Assembly (NCBI RefSeq): GCF_932526225.1
Contig: NC_064045.1
Location: 1,116,001 to 1,180,000 of the forward strand
DNA: 64,000 nucleotides
Direction of reading: 5' to 3'
From: Nematostella vectensis
Lineage: Eukaryota > Cnidaria > Anthozoa > Actiniaria > Edwardsiidae
A program made the position numbers and the translations under genes. The notes below the pieces were generated by a model. That model saw nothing but the letters and a program-made list of their open reading frames with translations, ran no database searches and had not been told where the DNA came from. Within the stretch, counting starts at the first letter, position 1. The number at the start of each line of letters is the position of its first letter. Shown one piece after another: positions 1 through 9,911 of the stretch.

Positions 1-898
1 AAAAATGTGCTTATTATACATGTACGACCTACTTTGGGTTTAGAAGTTTGTGAGAAGTCATTGAATATCTTATTCGGTTTTGATTTATCTGGTGTACTGA
101 CTAGTCCTGGTGCAGGTGCCAATGGCCAGATTAGAAGAGTTCTGGGCTCTTGTCAAAGTCGTATTCGTTTTTTATTTTTCGGTGTATTGAATAGTCCACA
201 TGGTGTTCTTTGTTAAAGGGAAGTCTCAAAACTTCTGGGTTGGACTGCATATGGTACTTCTAAGAGCCTCTCGAGAGAACCAGCCTTATCTAGATTTTTT
301 TGGTCCGTCCTGTCACGCCCAGGGCACGCACAAACACGTGTGGGCCCCACCCACCATCACTTTTGTAATGGTCCCTCTTCCTTATCACAAGTCTGGTACT
401 CTTAACATTATGTGGTGTCATGGAGTAATGTACTCTTACATGAGAGAGAAAGCGTCTTTTGTTTTAATTTTATATTGAAACCTGTGTCAACAGGTGTAAA
501 GTGTATTAACACTAGCTTTACACCTATAAAATATCAACAACTATCTGTGATAGAAGTGGCTGGCGTAATGACAGCTTGGCTTGCTTGAATCTGTCTTGTA
601 TTTGGCTAGAACTAGTTCTTTGATCTCGAACGGGTAAAGAGGCCCATGCAGGTTATTTTTTTTCACGATATACACCTTATAATTATAATTGATGTCCATC
701 GCAATCCCTGCTTCCTAAAGTTAGAGCCTAGTGCACCACTGGAGTCCAATGGACTCCGAGAAATTTAAAAATGCATACTGCTAGTTTTGCCGCTGTTAAT
801 TTATCATATACCATTGTCTGGTCTCGCAAATAAATAATAAGAGATACATTATATATTTCAATATATACAGAAATACTTTATATATTAATATAATATAA
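1..898 (+). repeat. Unit 1, 5'-partial, class A
   Basis: Left edge of the window, missing about 31 bases of the unit phase. It has the L2 marker, GTTAAAG, and the core 'gtgggccccacccacc' shared with unit 4. The 3' half has the TATA-like variant 'cctataaaat' and the spelling 'gaatctgtcttg'. The 92-codon frame is intact at 200-478. Confidence 0.95.
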
Positions 899-1790
899 GA
901 GTCTCCAGAGGGACTTTGAAGGCTGTTCCAAAACTGTGCTTGTTATACATGTACGACCTACTTTGGGTTTAGAAGTTTGTGAGAAGTCATTGAATATCTT
1001 ATTCGGTTTTGATTCTCTGGTTACTGACAAGTCCTGGTGCAGGTGCTAATGGCCAGATTAGAAGAGTTCTGGGCTCTTGTCAAAGTCGTATTCGTTTTTT
1101 TTTTTTTTTCTGTGTTTTGAATAGTCCACATGGTGTTCTTTGTTGAAGGGAAGTCTCAAAACTTCTGGGTTGGACCGCATGTGGTACTTCTAAGAGCCTC
1201 TCGAGAGAACAAGCCTTATCTAGATTTTTTTGGTCCGTCCTGTCACGCCCAGGGCATGCACAAACACGTGTGGGCACCAACCCCTATCACTTTTGTAATG
1301 GTCCTTCTTCCCTATCACAAGTCTGCTACTCATAACATTATGTGGTGTCATGGAGTAATGTACTCTAACATGAGAGAGAAAGCGTCTTTTGTTTTAATTT
1401 TATATTGAAACCTGTGTCAACAGGTGTAAAGTGTATTAACACTAGCTTTACACCTGTAAAATATCAGCAACTATCTGTGATAGAAGTGGCTGGCGTAATG
1501 ACAGCTTGGCTTGCTTGAATCTCGGGTAAAGGGGCCCATGCAGGTTATTTTTTTTCACGATATACACCTTATAATTATAATTGATGTCCATCGCAATCCC
1601 TGCTTCCTAAAGATAGAGCCTAGTGCACCACTGGAGTCCAATGGACTCCGTGAAATTTAAAAATGCATACCGCTAGTTTTGCCGCTGTTAATTTATCATA
1701 TACCATTGTCTGGTCTCGCAAATAAATAATAAGAGATACATTATATATTTCAATATATACAGAAATACTTTATATGTTAATATAATATAA
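899..1790 (+). repeat. Unit 2, short form (40-bp deletion), class B
   Basis: A class B unit with the L1 marker, an unusually long poly-T run at about 1096-1109 and the core 'accaacccctatc'. After 'gaatctc' (ending 1523) it continues directly with 'gggtaaag', so 40 bases present in most other units are missing, including the palindrome AGAACTAGTTCT. Units 7, 45, 49 and 50 share this deletion. Confidence 0.95.
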
Positions 1791-2720
1791 GAGTCTCCAG
1801 AGGGACTTTGAAGGCTGTTCCAAAACTGTGCTTATTATACATGTACGACCTACTTTGGGTTTAGAAGTTTGTGAGAAGTCATTGAATATCTTATTCGGTT
1901 TTGATTCTCTGGTTACTGACAAGTCCTGGTGCAGGTGCCAATGGCCAGATTAGAAGAATTCTGGGCTCTTGTCAAAGTCGTATTCGTTTTTTTATTTTTC
2001 GGTGTATTGAATAGTCCACATAGTGTTCTTTGTTGAAGGGAAGTCTCAAAACTTCTGGGTTGGACCGCATGTGGTACTTCTAAGAGCCTCTCGAGAGAAC
2101 AAGCCTTATCTAGATTTTTTTGGTCCGTCCTGTCACGCCCAGGGCATGCACAAACACGTGTGGGCACCAACCCCTATCACTTTTGTAATGGTCCTTCTTC
2201 CCTATCACAAGTCTGCTACTCATAACATTATGTGGTGTCATGGAGTAATGTACTCTAACATGAGAGAGAAAGCGTCTTTTGTTTTAATTTTATATTGAAA
2301 CCTGAGTCAACAGGTGTAAAGTGTATTAACACTAGCTTTACACCTGTAAAATATCAGCAACTATCTGTGATAGAAGTGACTGGCGTAAAGACAGCTTGGC
2401 TTGCTTGAATCTCTGCCTTGTATTTGGATAGAACTAGTTCTTTGATCTCGAACGGGTAAAGGGGCCCATGCAGGTTATTTTTTTTCACGATATACACCTT
2501 ATAATTATAATTGATGTCCATCGCAATCCCTGCTTCCTAAAGTTAGAGCCTAGTGCACCACTGGATCTCAATGGACTCCGAGAAATTTAAAAATGCATAC
2601 TGCTAGTTTTGCCGCTGTTAATTTAACGTATACCATTGTCTGGTCTCGCAAATAAATAATAAGATATACTTTATAAATTTCAATATATACAGAAATACTT
2701 TATATATAAATATAACATAA
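1791..2720 (+). repeat. Unit 3, class C/B mosaic
   Basis: Left part has L1, GAATTCTGG and 'cacatagtg' (no ATG for the 92-codon frame) as in class C. The core is class B ('accaacccctatc'). The 3' end carries the 'atttaacgtat', 'ctttataaattt' and 'tatataaat' variants. These lead into the GAGTCGCC-type start of unit 4. Confidence 0.93.
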
Positions 2721-3604
2721 GAGTCGCCAGAGGGACTTTGAAGGCTTTTCCAAAAATGTGCTTATTATACATGTACGACCTACTTTGGGTTTAGAAGTTT
2801 GTGAGAAGTCATTGAATATCTTATTCGGTTTTGATTTATCTGGTGTACTGACTAGTCCTGGTGCAGGTGCCAATGGCCAGATTAGAAGAGTTCTGGGCTC
2901 TTGTCAAAGTCGTATTCGTTTTTTATTTTTCGGTGTATTGAATAGTCCACATGGTGTTCTTTGTTAAAGGGAAGTCTCAAAACTTCTGGGCTGGACCGCA
3001 TATGGTACTTCTAAGAGCCTCTCGAGAGAACCAGCCTTATCTAGATTTTTTTGGTCCGTCCTGTCACGCCCAGGGCACGCACAAACACGTGTGGGCCCCA
3101 CCCACCATCACTTTTGTAATGGTCCCTCTTCCTTATCACAAGTCTGGTACTCTTAACATTATGTGGTGTCATGGAGTAATGTACTCTTACATGAGAGAGA
3201 AAGCGTCTTTTGTTTTAATTTTATATTGAAACCTGTGTCAACAGGTGTAAAGTGTATTAACACTAGCTTTACACCTATAAAATATCAACAACTATCTGTG
3301 ATAGAAGTGGCTGGCGTAATGACAGCTTGGCTTGCTTGAATCTGTCTTGTATTTGGCTAGAACTAGTTCTTTGATCTCGAACGGGTAAAGGGGCCCATGC
3401 AGGTTATTTTTTTTCACGATATACACCTTATAATTATAATTGATGTCCATCGCAATCCCTGCTTCCTAAAGTTAGAGCCTAGTGCACCACTGGAGTCCAA
3501 TGGACTCCGAGAAATTTAAAAATGCATACTGCTAGTTTTGCCGCTGTTAATTTATCATATACCATTGTCTGGTCTCGCAAATAAATAATAAGAGATACAT
3601 TATA
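2721..3604 (+). repeat. Unit 4, 3'-truncated by the insertion, class A
   Basis: Starts with GAGTCGCC and carries the same core as unit 1. It matches the unit consensus up to 'gagatacattata' ending at 3604, then diverges completely. About 34 bases of the expected AT-rich tail ('tatttcaatatatac' onward) are absent from both sides of the insertion, so the event replaced a short stretch and did not simply insert. Confidence 0.95.
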
Positions 3605-3606
3605 AC

Positions 3607-3652
3607 ACTTTCCCATTTAAAAATGTACTTTCCCATTTAAATGTGTACTTTT
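3607..3652 (+). repeat. 20-bp tandem repeat, 2.3 copies, at left insertion junction
   Basis: The sequence 'actttcccatttaaa' recurs with a 20-base period at 3607 and 3627, followed by a partial third copy ('actttt' at 3647). It begins only two bases inside the insertion boundary, so it marks the left end of the inserted DNA. Confidence 0.85.
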
Positions 3653-3669
3653 GCGAGAGCGTTGTTTTA

Positions 3670-3849
3670 ACGTCCTCAAAACGCGGGTCAACCAATCAGA
3701 GACCGTCTCTTCAATAGCCTTAATTCAACACGTCTGGAAAACGCCAGTCAGCCAATAAAATGATCTTGAAATTTGAGCCTTCGTGATTCTGCGTTCTTCC
3801 ACGCGACCTGACCAATCACACCGAATCATTCATATCCCGCAAAAAAGTC
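3670..3849 (+). repeat. Three degenerate 60-bp repeats, each with a CCAAT box
   Basis: Units begin at 3670, 3730 and 3790. The first two share 'acgtc', 'aaaacgc', 'gtca' and 'ccaat' at the same positions; the third is more diverged. CCAAT falls at 3692, 3752 and 3812, exactly 60 bases apart, each preceded by a G/C-rich patch. CCAAT is the NF-Y binding core, and repeated CCAAT boxes occur in many animal promoters. No adjacent coding sequence is visible, so a promoter role is only a possibility. Confidence 0.6.
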
Positions 3850-4225
3850 AATACAAATAGCCTTCTGTCAACAGATGCAGATTGCCGGTGATAACGATAA
3901 TTAACGCGGACTAAGGGTCAGAAGAGATCAAATGGAGAAGACGACTTTAGAAAATAAAAGGAGTAGCCTTACATCTTCAAAACTACGTATAGTACTCGAA
4001 CTTTAACAAGTCATTAAACAAGCTATTTCTAAAACCAACACCAAGGACACTCGAATTGGCTTACCCTAGTAATGACCTTTTTCTTCTTTGCACAACTCCC
4101 AGAATCTCTTTTCGCTATACCAAATATGTCATGTCTTTCTGTGAACAATTCACCAAGTGGATATTTTTAGTGTTCCCAGGTCGGACTAATCATACTTGAT
4201 CTCAATGAACCAAAGACTTGTGATG

Positions 4226-4246
4226 GCGCGAAACGAAATTGGCGCC
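4226..4246 (+). promoter_or_regulatory. E2F-like sites next to an inverted CCAAT (weak)
   Basis: GCGCGAAA at 4226-4233 fits the E2F consensus (GCGCSAAA), and ATTGGCGCC at 4238-4246 combines an inverted CCAAT with a second GGCGC core. Together with the CCAAT repeats 400-550 bases upstream, this resembles a fragment of a cell-cycle-type promoter. Short motifs like these also occur by chance, and no transcript unit follows. Confidence 0.2.
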
Positions 4247-4319
4247 CTTTTAGTCCCGTGGCTTGGCTCGATCACGGCTGTATCCAGCCCAAATTTGTCT
4301 GCATCCAAATTAAATATTG

Positions 4320-4596
4320 TTCTTTTTGCCGTCGGTTTCATCCAAGAATGACCCATTCGTATTGTTCTTATTATAAAAAGATGCAGGAGAGAAATCTTCT
4401 AGCTCACGCGGACTCACGCTGCACATGATGCCGTGTAACACGAGATCTCAGGGTATGGAATGAATTGATAAACAATTTTTACTGTTTCAACAGATTCGGA
4501 TTATACTGCAAATCAAAGTGCGTTTTCGAACGCAGAACGTGCAATCTGTAATATAGGTGAACTCGAAAAATACCATCGTGTTTCGAAGCAATCACA
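4320..4596 (+). repeat. Direct repeat B, copy 1
   Basis: Shares long blocks with 6340-6614 in the same orientation, including 'catccaagaatgacccattc' against 'cctccaagaatgacccattc', and the run ending 'tttcgaagcaa'. The copies differ by small indels. For example, copy 1 has 'gcaggagagaaat' and 'cggactca' where copy 2 has none, and copy 2 has extra bases near 6480-6500. Confidence 0.85.
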
Positions 4597-4703
4597 TACG
4601 GAAAACCCCTTTAATAAAGCAAACCTCTAACTACTGAAACATCTCACCGAAACGTGAAAGAGGAAGATAGTATACAACATCATCATTTATTACAAGGAGA
4701 ACG

Positions 4704-4815
4704 AATAAAAGCCAATCACATTCCCAATCAGTGCGTTTGCAGGCGCAACGAGTGTCTAGGATCGATTTACAAAGATACATAGGCATGGAAAGCCGGTAAA
4801 AATTTTCGTGTACTA
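4704..4815. repeat. Diverged related segment, copy 1
   Basis: Shares 'ccaatc', 'agtgcgtt' and 'ataggcatggaaagcc' in order with 5640-5755. It lies inside a 96-codon minus-strand open frame (4631-4921) that I do not recognise. The related segment at 5640-5755 is open in a different alignment, which argues against a shared protein. Confidence 0.5.
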
Positions 4816-4963
4816 TGTATCTAAAGTGACTAGCCTTTAAACAATATATCGGCGTTTTCTTACTTTGTAAGTCAAGCACGCAAAATGTTTTGTTCATTTC
4901 ACAGAGATCGGACATAGCCATGCGTTATACTTCTCGATAGACACTCAAGAGTAGGCTTTGAAA

Positions 4964-5155
4964 ACAAACCGGAAAGTGTGCGTTTTAAAGACGCAGGCTA
5001 GTCAATAGTGTGAAAGAATCTAATTTTCGGTACGAGAAACACATTATGGCGTTTGTAATTGGTTGTTAGAAGACGAGGTTGATACAACTTTCTTATTCAA
5101 ACATCAAAAGCAAGCTGTTATAAGTTGATTTACGTCTAGTTTTGTGCTTTGGGAA
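4964..5155 (+). repeat. Direct repeat A, copy 1
   Basis: Shares 'acaaaccg', 'aaagtgtgcgttttaaagac', 'gtcaatagtgt' and 'aatctaattttcggtac' with 5267-5468 in the same order. It overlaps the left arm of the large inverted repeat. Confidence 0.8.
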
Positions 5156-5268
5156 AGCACCCGACTCCGGGACAGATGGAGCACCAAAGGTTGAGCTCTC
5201 TGTTGGTGGTCATATGATATGATATGATTAAAAAACTGCTATCTTGTAAGCTAGGAGATAAGGCCCGA
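5005..5268 (+). repeat. Large inverted repeat, left arm
   Basis: About 260 bases, nearly identical in reverse complement to 6899-7157. The outer end is 'atagtgtgaaagaatc' and the inner end is 'gataaggcccga'. It contains a perfect small hairpin, GTGCTTT/AAAGCAC around GGG, at 5144-5160. The arms are separated by about 1.63 kb. Confidence 0.9.
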
Positions 5269-5468
5269 ACAAACCGAAAGTGTGCGTTTTAAAGACGCAG
5301 GCGAGTCAATAGTGTAGAAGAATCTAATTTTCGGTACAAGAAACACATGGCGCTTGTAATTGCTAGTAAGAACATGATATAATTTTTCTTGTTTAAACAT
5401 CAAAGCAAGCTGTTATTAGTTGATTTATAGTTGATTTACGTCTATAAAGCTAGTTATGTGCTTTTGGT
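5267..5468 (+). repeat. Direct repeat A, copy 2
   Basis: A more diverged neighbour of 4964-5155. It has a small internal duplication around 'agttgattta', present twice near 5420-5440. It lacks the 'cccgactccggg' segment that follows copy 1. Confidence 0.75.
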
Positions 5469-5639
5469 TTGCTTTATTTTGGGTATAAGTTCATAATATT
5501 TCCTACATTCATGTCACCATCCTGGGCTTCCATTCAAAGTAGTGGACTGCAATTTATTTCATTGAGCATTTTTGTCTATAGTTTGGTGAGCTGTATAAGC
5601 AGGGTATAAATAATAATGTCAAGTAATTTATCCCTTAGG

Positions 5640-5755
5640 ATAAAACCAATCGCATGTCTATTAGTGCGTTCGAAAATCCAACGGTCTAGATATTCATGCA
5701 AGCATGAGATCAAGAGACAGATATAGGCATGGAAAGCCAGTGAAAATATTATATC
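5640..5755. repeat. Diverged related segment, copy 2
   Basis: Counterpart of 4704-4815, with an accessory stretch near 5690-5715 that the other copy lacks. It lies inside an 80-codon minus-strand open frame (5576-5818) with no recognisable family. Confidence 0.5.
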
Positions 5756-5920
5756 CTCGCAAACTTTAAACACCGCCAGATTACTGTTTTCCAAAAGTAG
5801 TTGTTTATCCGAGAACATTTTGTTGCCAATAAACAGTGAACAATACGCTCTGAGAATAAAGCCGATGTTTTGGGATGTTGGCGCGTTCTAGAGACCCCTT
5901 TTAGGGGTAGCGATGAGTAA

Positions 5921-6270
5921 GTTCGAGATTTGCCGAGGCGCCGAGACCGCGTTTTAGAATCCGAGCCCGAGACTTTAAGTCAAATTTCGGAATCCGTGTC
6001 CGACTTTTACTAGCTTGTGTTCGGACATCAGATAACTTGCTCGAGGTATGTCATAAACATTAGTTGAAAAAGAATAGCTAGAGCGGAAAGGCTTAAGACT
6101 CGAGACTCGAAAAAGAGGGAAACCCTTAGCAGTAACAACATAAAACAGATCGCGTTTAACAGAGACTCCGAGAACGTTGTAGAAAAAGAGGCTCCAAGAC
6201 CCTAAAATGTCGGGGGGAAAACGAGACTTCGAGACTTCCGTAAAAACGCCGAGATTCCGAGACTTTGCGA
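5921..6270 (+). repeat. Degenerate CGAGAC-rich low-complexity stretch
   Basis: Variants of 'cgagac', 'ccgaga' and 'gagact' recur irregularly through this segment (for example near 5939, 5966, 6100, 6162, 6220, 6250), giving a purine-biased plus strand. The copies are too diverged to set a period. Just upstream, ACCCCT/AGGGGT around TTT forms a small hairpin at 5894-5908. No gene is seen. Confidence 0.5.
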
Positions 6271-6321
6271 AATTTTTGCGACATTTTAGAAATTTTAAGG
6301 TACCCATCGTTACCCCTTACG

Positions 6322-6573
6322 TATATTACAGATTGCACGTTCTTTTTGCAATTGGTTCCCTCCAAGAATGACCCATTCGTATTGTTCTCATTATAAAAAG
6401 ATCTTCTAGCTCACGCTGCACATGATGCCGTGTAACACGAGATCTCAGGGTATGGAATGAATTGATAAACAATTTGCTGTTGTTGCAATTAAATATTGAC
6501 AGATTCTGATTATACAGCAAATCAAAACGTAGTAAGTGCGTTTTCGAACGCAGAACGTGCAATCTGTAATATA
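6322..6573. mobile_element. Possible 252-bp MITE-like element with 22-bp terminal inverted repeats
   Basis: The 22 bases at 6322-6343 are the exact reverse complement of 6552-6573 (outer ends 'tatattacag' and 'ctgtaatata'). The size and the TA-rich ends fit a small non-autonomous DNA transposon. Against this, the sequence right of the element is also shared with the other direct-repeat copy, so the duplicated segment extends beyond these proposed ends. Confidence 0.4.
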
Positions 6574-6614
6574 GGTGAACTCGAAAAATACCATCGTGTT
6601 TCGAAGCAACCACA
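6340..6614 (+). repeat. Direct repeat B, copy 2
   Basis: Second copy of the 4320-4596 segment, about 2.02 kb downstream. Its left edge overlaps a 22-bp inverted-repeat arm (6322-6343) whose partner lies inside this copy (6552-6573). The partner is also present in copy 1 at 4534-4555, but the left arm is not, so copy 1 looks truncated on that side. Confidence 0.85.
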
Positions 6615-6898
6615 ACTTGAGTAAAAAGCCGCGGGTATAGGTGCTGGGGCTCCGGTGCTGGGCTTCCCACATGCTAACTTTGTCAAGTTGAAAAAATGTA
6701 ACACCAAGCTGTAATACCGCCTGTTCCTATGCATGAATCTACGATACTGTAGGATGATAATAGGCTAAATTCTTTTAAACAGATTATCTGTTCAAATCTT
6801 TTGATTTTTCTCTAGGATTATATCATGTGCATCGAATTGCGCTCTTTTGCTCGACTGGTGCTTGGAATGCTTGTGTGCCAAGAGCAAAGCTCCCTAGC

Positions 6899-7157
6899 TC
6901 GGGCCTTATCTCCTAGCTTACAAGATAGCAGTTTTTTATTCATATCATATGACCACCAACAGAGAGCTCAACCTTTGGTGCTCCATCTGTCCCGGAGTCG
7001 GGTGCTTTCCCAAAGCACATAACTAGACGTAAATCAACTTATAACAGCTCGCTTTTGATGTATGAATAAGAAAGTTGTATCAACCTCGTCTTCTAACAAC
7101 CAATTACAAACGCCATAATGTGTTTCTCGTACCGAAAATTAGATTCTTTCACACTAT
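6899..7157 (-). repeat. Large inverted repeat, right arm (ends at insertion junction)
   Basis: Reverse complement of 5005-5268 with a few small differences, such as one 'atatg' copy fewer in the AT repeat. Its outer end 'cacactat' abuts the resumption of satellite sequence ('taatataatataag', 7157 on). The end of the inserted DNA was therefore set by this repeat, as expected if the repeat is a transposon terminus. Confidence 0.9.
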
Positions 7158-7169
7158 AATATAATATAA

Positions 7170-8095
7170 GAGTCTCCAGAGGGACTTTGAAGGCTGTTCC
7201 AAAACTGTGCTTATTATACATGTACGACCTACTTTGGGTTTAGAAGTTTGTGAGAAGTCATTGAATATCTTATTCGGTTTTGATTCTCTGGTTACTGACA
7301 AGTCCTGGTGCAGGTGCCAATGGCCAGATTAGAAGAGTTCTGGGCTCTTGTCAAAGTCGTATTCGTTTTTTATTTTTCGGTGTATTGAATAGTCCACATG
7401 GTGTTCTTTGTTAAAGGCAAGTCTCAAAACTTCTGGGTTGGACCGCATATGGTACTTCTAAGAGCCTCTCGAGAGAACCAGCCTTATCTAGATTTTTTTG
7501 GTCCGTCCTGTCACGCCCAGGGCATGCACAAACACGTGTGGGCCGCACCCACCTTCACTTTTGTAATGGTCCCTCTTCTTTATCACAAGTCTGGTACTCT
7601 TAACATTATGTGGTGTCATGGAGTAATGTACTCTTACATGAGAGAGAAAGCGTCTTTTGTTTTAATTTTATATTGAAACCTGTGTCAACAGGTGTAAAGT
7701 GTATTAACACTAGCTTTACACCTATAAAATATCAACAACTATCTGTGATAGAAGTGGCTGGCGTAATGACAGCTCGGCTTGCTTGAATCTGCCTTGTATT
7801 TGGCTAGAACTAGTTCTTTGATCTCGAACGGGTAAAGGGGCCCATGCAGGTTATTTGTTTCACGAAATACACCTTATAATTATAATTGATGTCCATCGCA
7901 ATCCTTGCTTCCTAAAGTTAGAGCCTAGTGCACCACTGGATTTCAATGGACTCCGAGAAATTTAAAAATGCATACTGCTAGTTTTGCCGCTGTTAATTTA
8001 ACGTATACCATTGTCTAGTCTTGCAAATAAATAATAAGAGATACTTTATAAATTTCAATATATACAGAAATACTTTATATATAAATATAATATAA
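7170..8095 (+). repeat. Unit 5, L1 left part with class A right part
   Basis: First full unit after the insertion. The leftover 7157-7169 is the tail of the broken preceding unit. The core is 'ccgcacccaccttc', a spelling that recurs in units 31, 35, 37, 43, 53, 56 and 58. The 3' end has 'atttaacgtat' and 'ctttataaattt', which, as in unit 3, precede a GAGTCGCC-type start. Confidence 0.94.
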
Positions 8096-9024
8096 GAGTC
8101 GCCAGAGGGACTTTGAAGGCTTTTCCAAAAATGTGCTTATTATACATGTACGACCTACTTTGGGTTTAGAAGTTTGTGAGAAGTCATTGAATATCTTATT
8201 CGGTTTTGATTTATCTGGTGTACTGACTAGTCCTGGTGCAGGTGCCAATGGCCAGATTAGAAGAGTTCTGGGCTCTTGTCAAAGTCGTATTCGTTTTTTA
8301 TTTTTCGGTGTATTGAATAGTCCACATGGTGTTCTTTGTTAAAGGGAAGTCTCAAAACTTCTGGGTTGGACCGCATATGGTACTTCTAAGAGCCTCTCGA
8401 GAGAACCAGCCTTATCTAGATTTTTTTGGTCCGTCCTGTCACGCCCAGGGCATGCACAAACACGTGTGGGCACCAACCCCTATCACTTTTGTAATGGTCC
8501 TTCTTCCCTATCACAAGTCTGCTACTCATAACATTATGTGGTGTCATGGAGTAATGTACTCTAACATGAGAGAGAAAGCGTCTTTTGTTTTAATTTTATA
8601 TTGAAACCTGTGTCAACAGGTGTAAAGTGTATTAACACTAGCTTTACACCTGTAAAATATCAGCAACTATCTGTGATAGAAGTGGCTGGCGTAATGACAG
8701 CTTGGCTTGCTTGAATCTGTCTTGTATTTGGCTAAAACTAGTTCTTTGATCTCGAACGGGTAAAGGGGCCCATGCAGGTTATTTTTTTTCACGATATACA
8801 CCTTATAATTATAATTGATGTCCATCGCAATCCCTGCTTCCTAAAGTTAGAGCCTAGTGCACAACTGGAGTCCAATGGACTCCGAGAAATTTAAAAATGC
8901 ATACTGCTAGTTTTGCCGCTGTTAATTTATCATATACCATTGTCTGGTCTCGCAAATAAATAATAAGAGATACATTATATATTTCAATATATACAGAAAT
9001 ACTTTATATATTAATATAATATAA
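8096..9024 (+). repeat. Unit 6, class A/B hybrid
   Basis: Class A up to 'aaccagcc' (near 8405), then class B from 'caccaacccc' (near 8471). The switch lies within about 60 bases containing the GC-rich core and ACACGTGT. Confidence 0.94.
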
Positions 9025-9911
9025 GAGTCTCCAGAGGGACTTTGAAGGCTGTTCCAAAACTGTGCTTATTATACATGTACGACCTACTTTGGGTTTAGAA
9101 GTTTGTGAGAAGTCATTGAATATCTTATTCGGTTTTGATTCTCTGGTTACTGACAAGTCCTGGTGCAGGTGCTAATGGCCAGATTAGAAGAGTTCTGGGC
9201 TCTTGTCAAAGTCGTATTCGTTTTTTTTTTCTGTGTTTTGAATAGTCCACATGGTGTTCTTTGTTGAAGGGAAGTCTCAAAACTTCTGGGTTGGACCGCA
9301 TGTGGTACTTCTAAGAGCCTCTCGAGAGAACAAGCCTTATCTAGATTTTTTTGGTCCGTCCTGTCACGCCCAGGGCATGCACAAACACGTGTGGGCACCA
9401 ACCCCTATCACTTTTGTAATGGTCCTTCTTCCCTATCACAAGTCTGCTACTCATAACATTATGTGGTGTCATGGAGTAATGTACTCTAACATGAGAGAGA
9501 AAGCGTCTTTTGTTTTAATTTGATATTGAAACCTGTGTCAACAGGTGTAAAGTGTATTAACACTAGCTTTACACCTGTAAAATATCAGCAACTATCTGTG
9601 ATAGAAGTGGCTGGCGTAATGACAGCTTGGCTTGCTTGAATCTCGGGTAAAGGGGCCCATGCAGGTTATTTTTTTTCACGATATACACCTTATAGTTATA
9701 ATTGATGTCCATCGCAATCCCTGCTTCCTAAAGATAGAGCCTAGTGCACCACTGGAGTCCAATGGACTCCGTGAAATTTAAAAAGGCATACCGCTAGTTT
9801 TGCCGCTGTTAATTTATCATATACCATTGTCTGGTCTCGCAAATAAATAATAAGAGATACATTATATATTTCAATATATACAGAAATACTTTATATGTTA
9901 ATATAATATAA
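9025..9911 (+). repeat. Unit 7, short form, class B
   Basis: Has the same 40-bp deletion as unit 2 (junction at 9641-9648) together with the linked spellings 'agatagagcc', 'ccgtgaaa' and 'gcataccg'. 'aatttgatattg' near 9518 replaces the usual 'attttatattg' and removes the last in-frame codons of the 92-codon frame. Confidence 0.94.

Larger units (their letters stand above)
1..3604 (+). repeat. Macrosatellite array, left block (units 1-4)
   Basis: Four head-to-tail copies of the unit, all in the same orientation. Unit starts (at GAGTCTCC or GAGTCGCC) are 899, 1791 and 2721. Unit 1 is already in progress at base 1, about 31 bases into the repeat phase. Unit 4 is cut at 3604, where its AT-rich 3' end stops matching and unrelated sequence begins. 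Units 1 and 4 are close relatives: both carry the rare core 'gggcacgcac' and 'gtgggccccaccc', 2751 bp apart. No gene is recognised. The block is defined purely by visible self-similarity. Confidence 0.97.
3605..7156. other. 3.55-kb non-satellite insertion, mosaic of repeats
   Basis: Sequence unrelated to the satellite unit, present once in the window. It has no ORF longer than about 115 codons and none that I recognise. Internally it is built from copies of itself: a direct repeat at 4320-4596 and 6340-6614, a second at 4964-5155 and 5267-5468, a long inverted repeat at 5005-5268 and 6899-7157, and a weaker related pair at 4704-4815 and 5640-5755. The right end of the insertion coincides with the outer end of the right inverted arm. 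The left end does not match it, so this is not a simple terminal-inverted-repeat transposon. It could be a fragment of neighbouring genomic DNA rich in nested MITEs, or a composite non-autonomous element. The stretch 3850-4320 holds nothing I recognise apart from the E2F-like sites noted separately. Confidence 0.85.

Noticed and set aside
4631-4921. 96-codon minus-strand ORF in the insertion (also 80 codons at 5576-5818, 114 codons at 6326-6670)
   Set aside because: Not recognised, and lying in repeated DNA. The related segments at 4704-4815 and 5640-5755 do not encode similar proteins, which argues against coding function.
6825-7022. 65-codon plus-strand ORF in the right inverted arm
   Set aside because: It lies mostly in the inverted-repeat arm, whose left counterpart has no matching frame. 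It has no family features.
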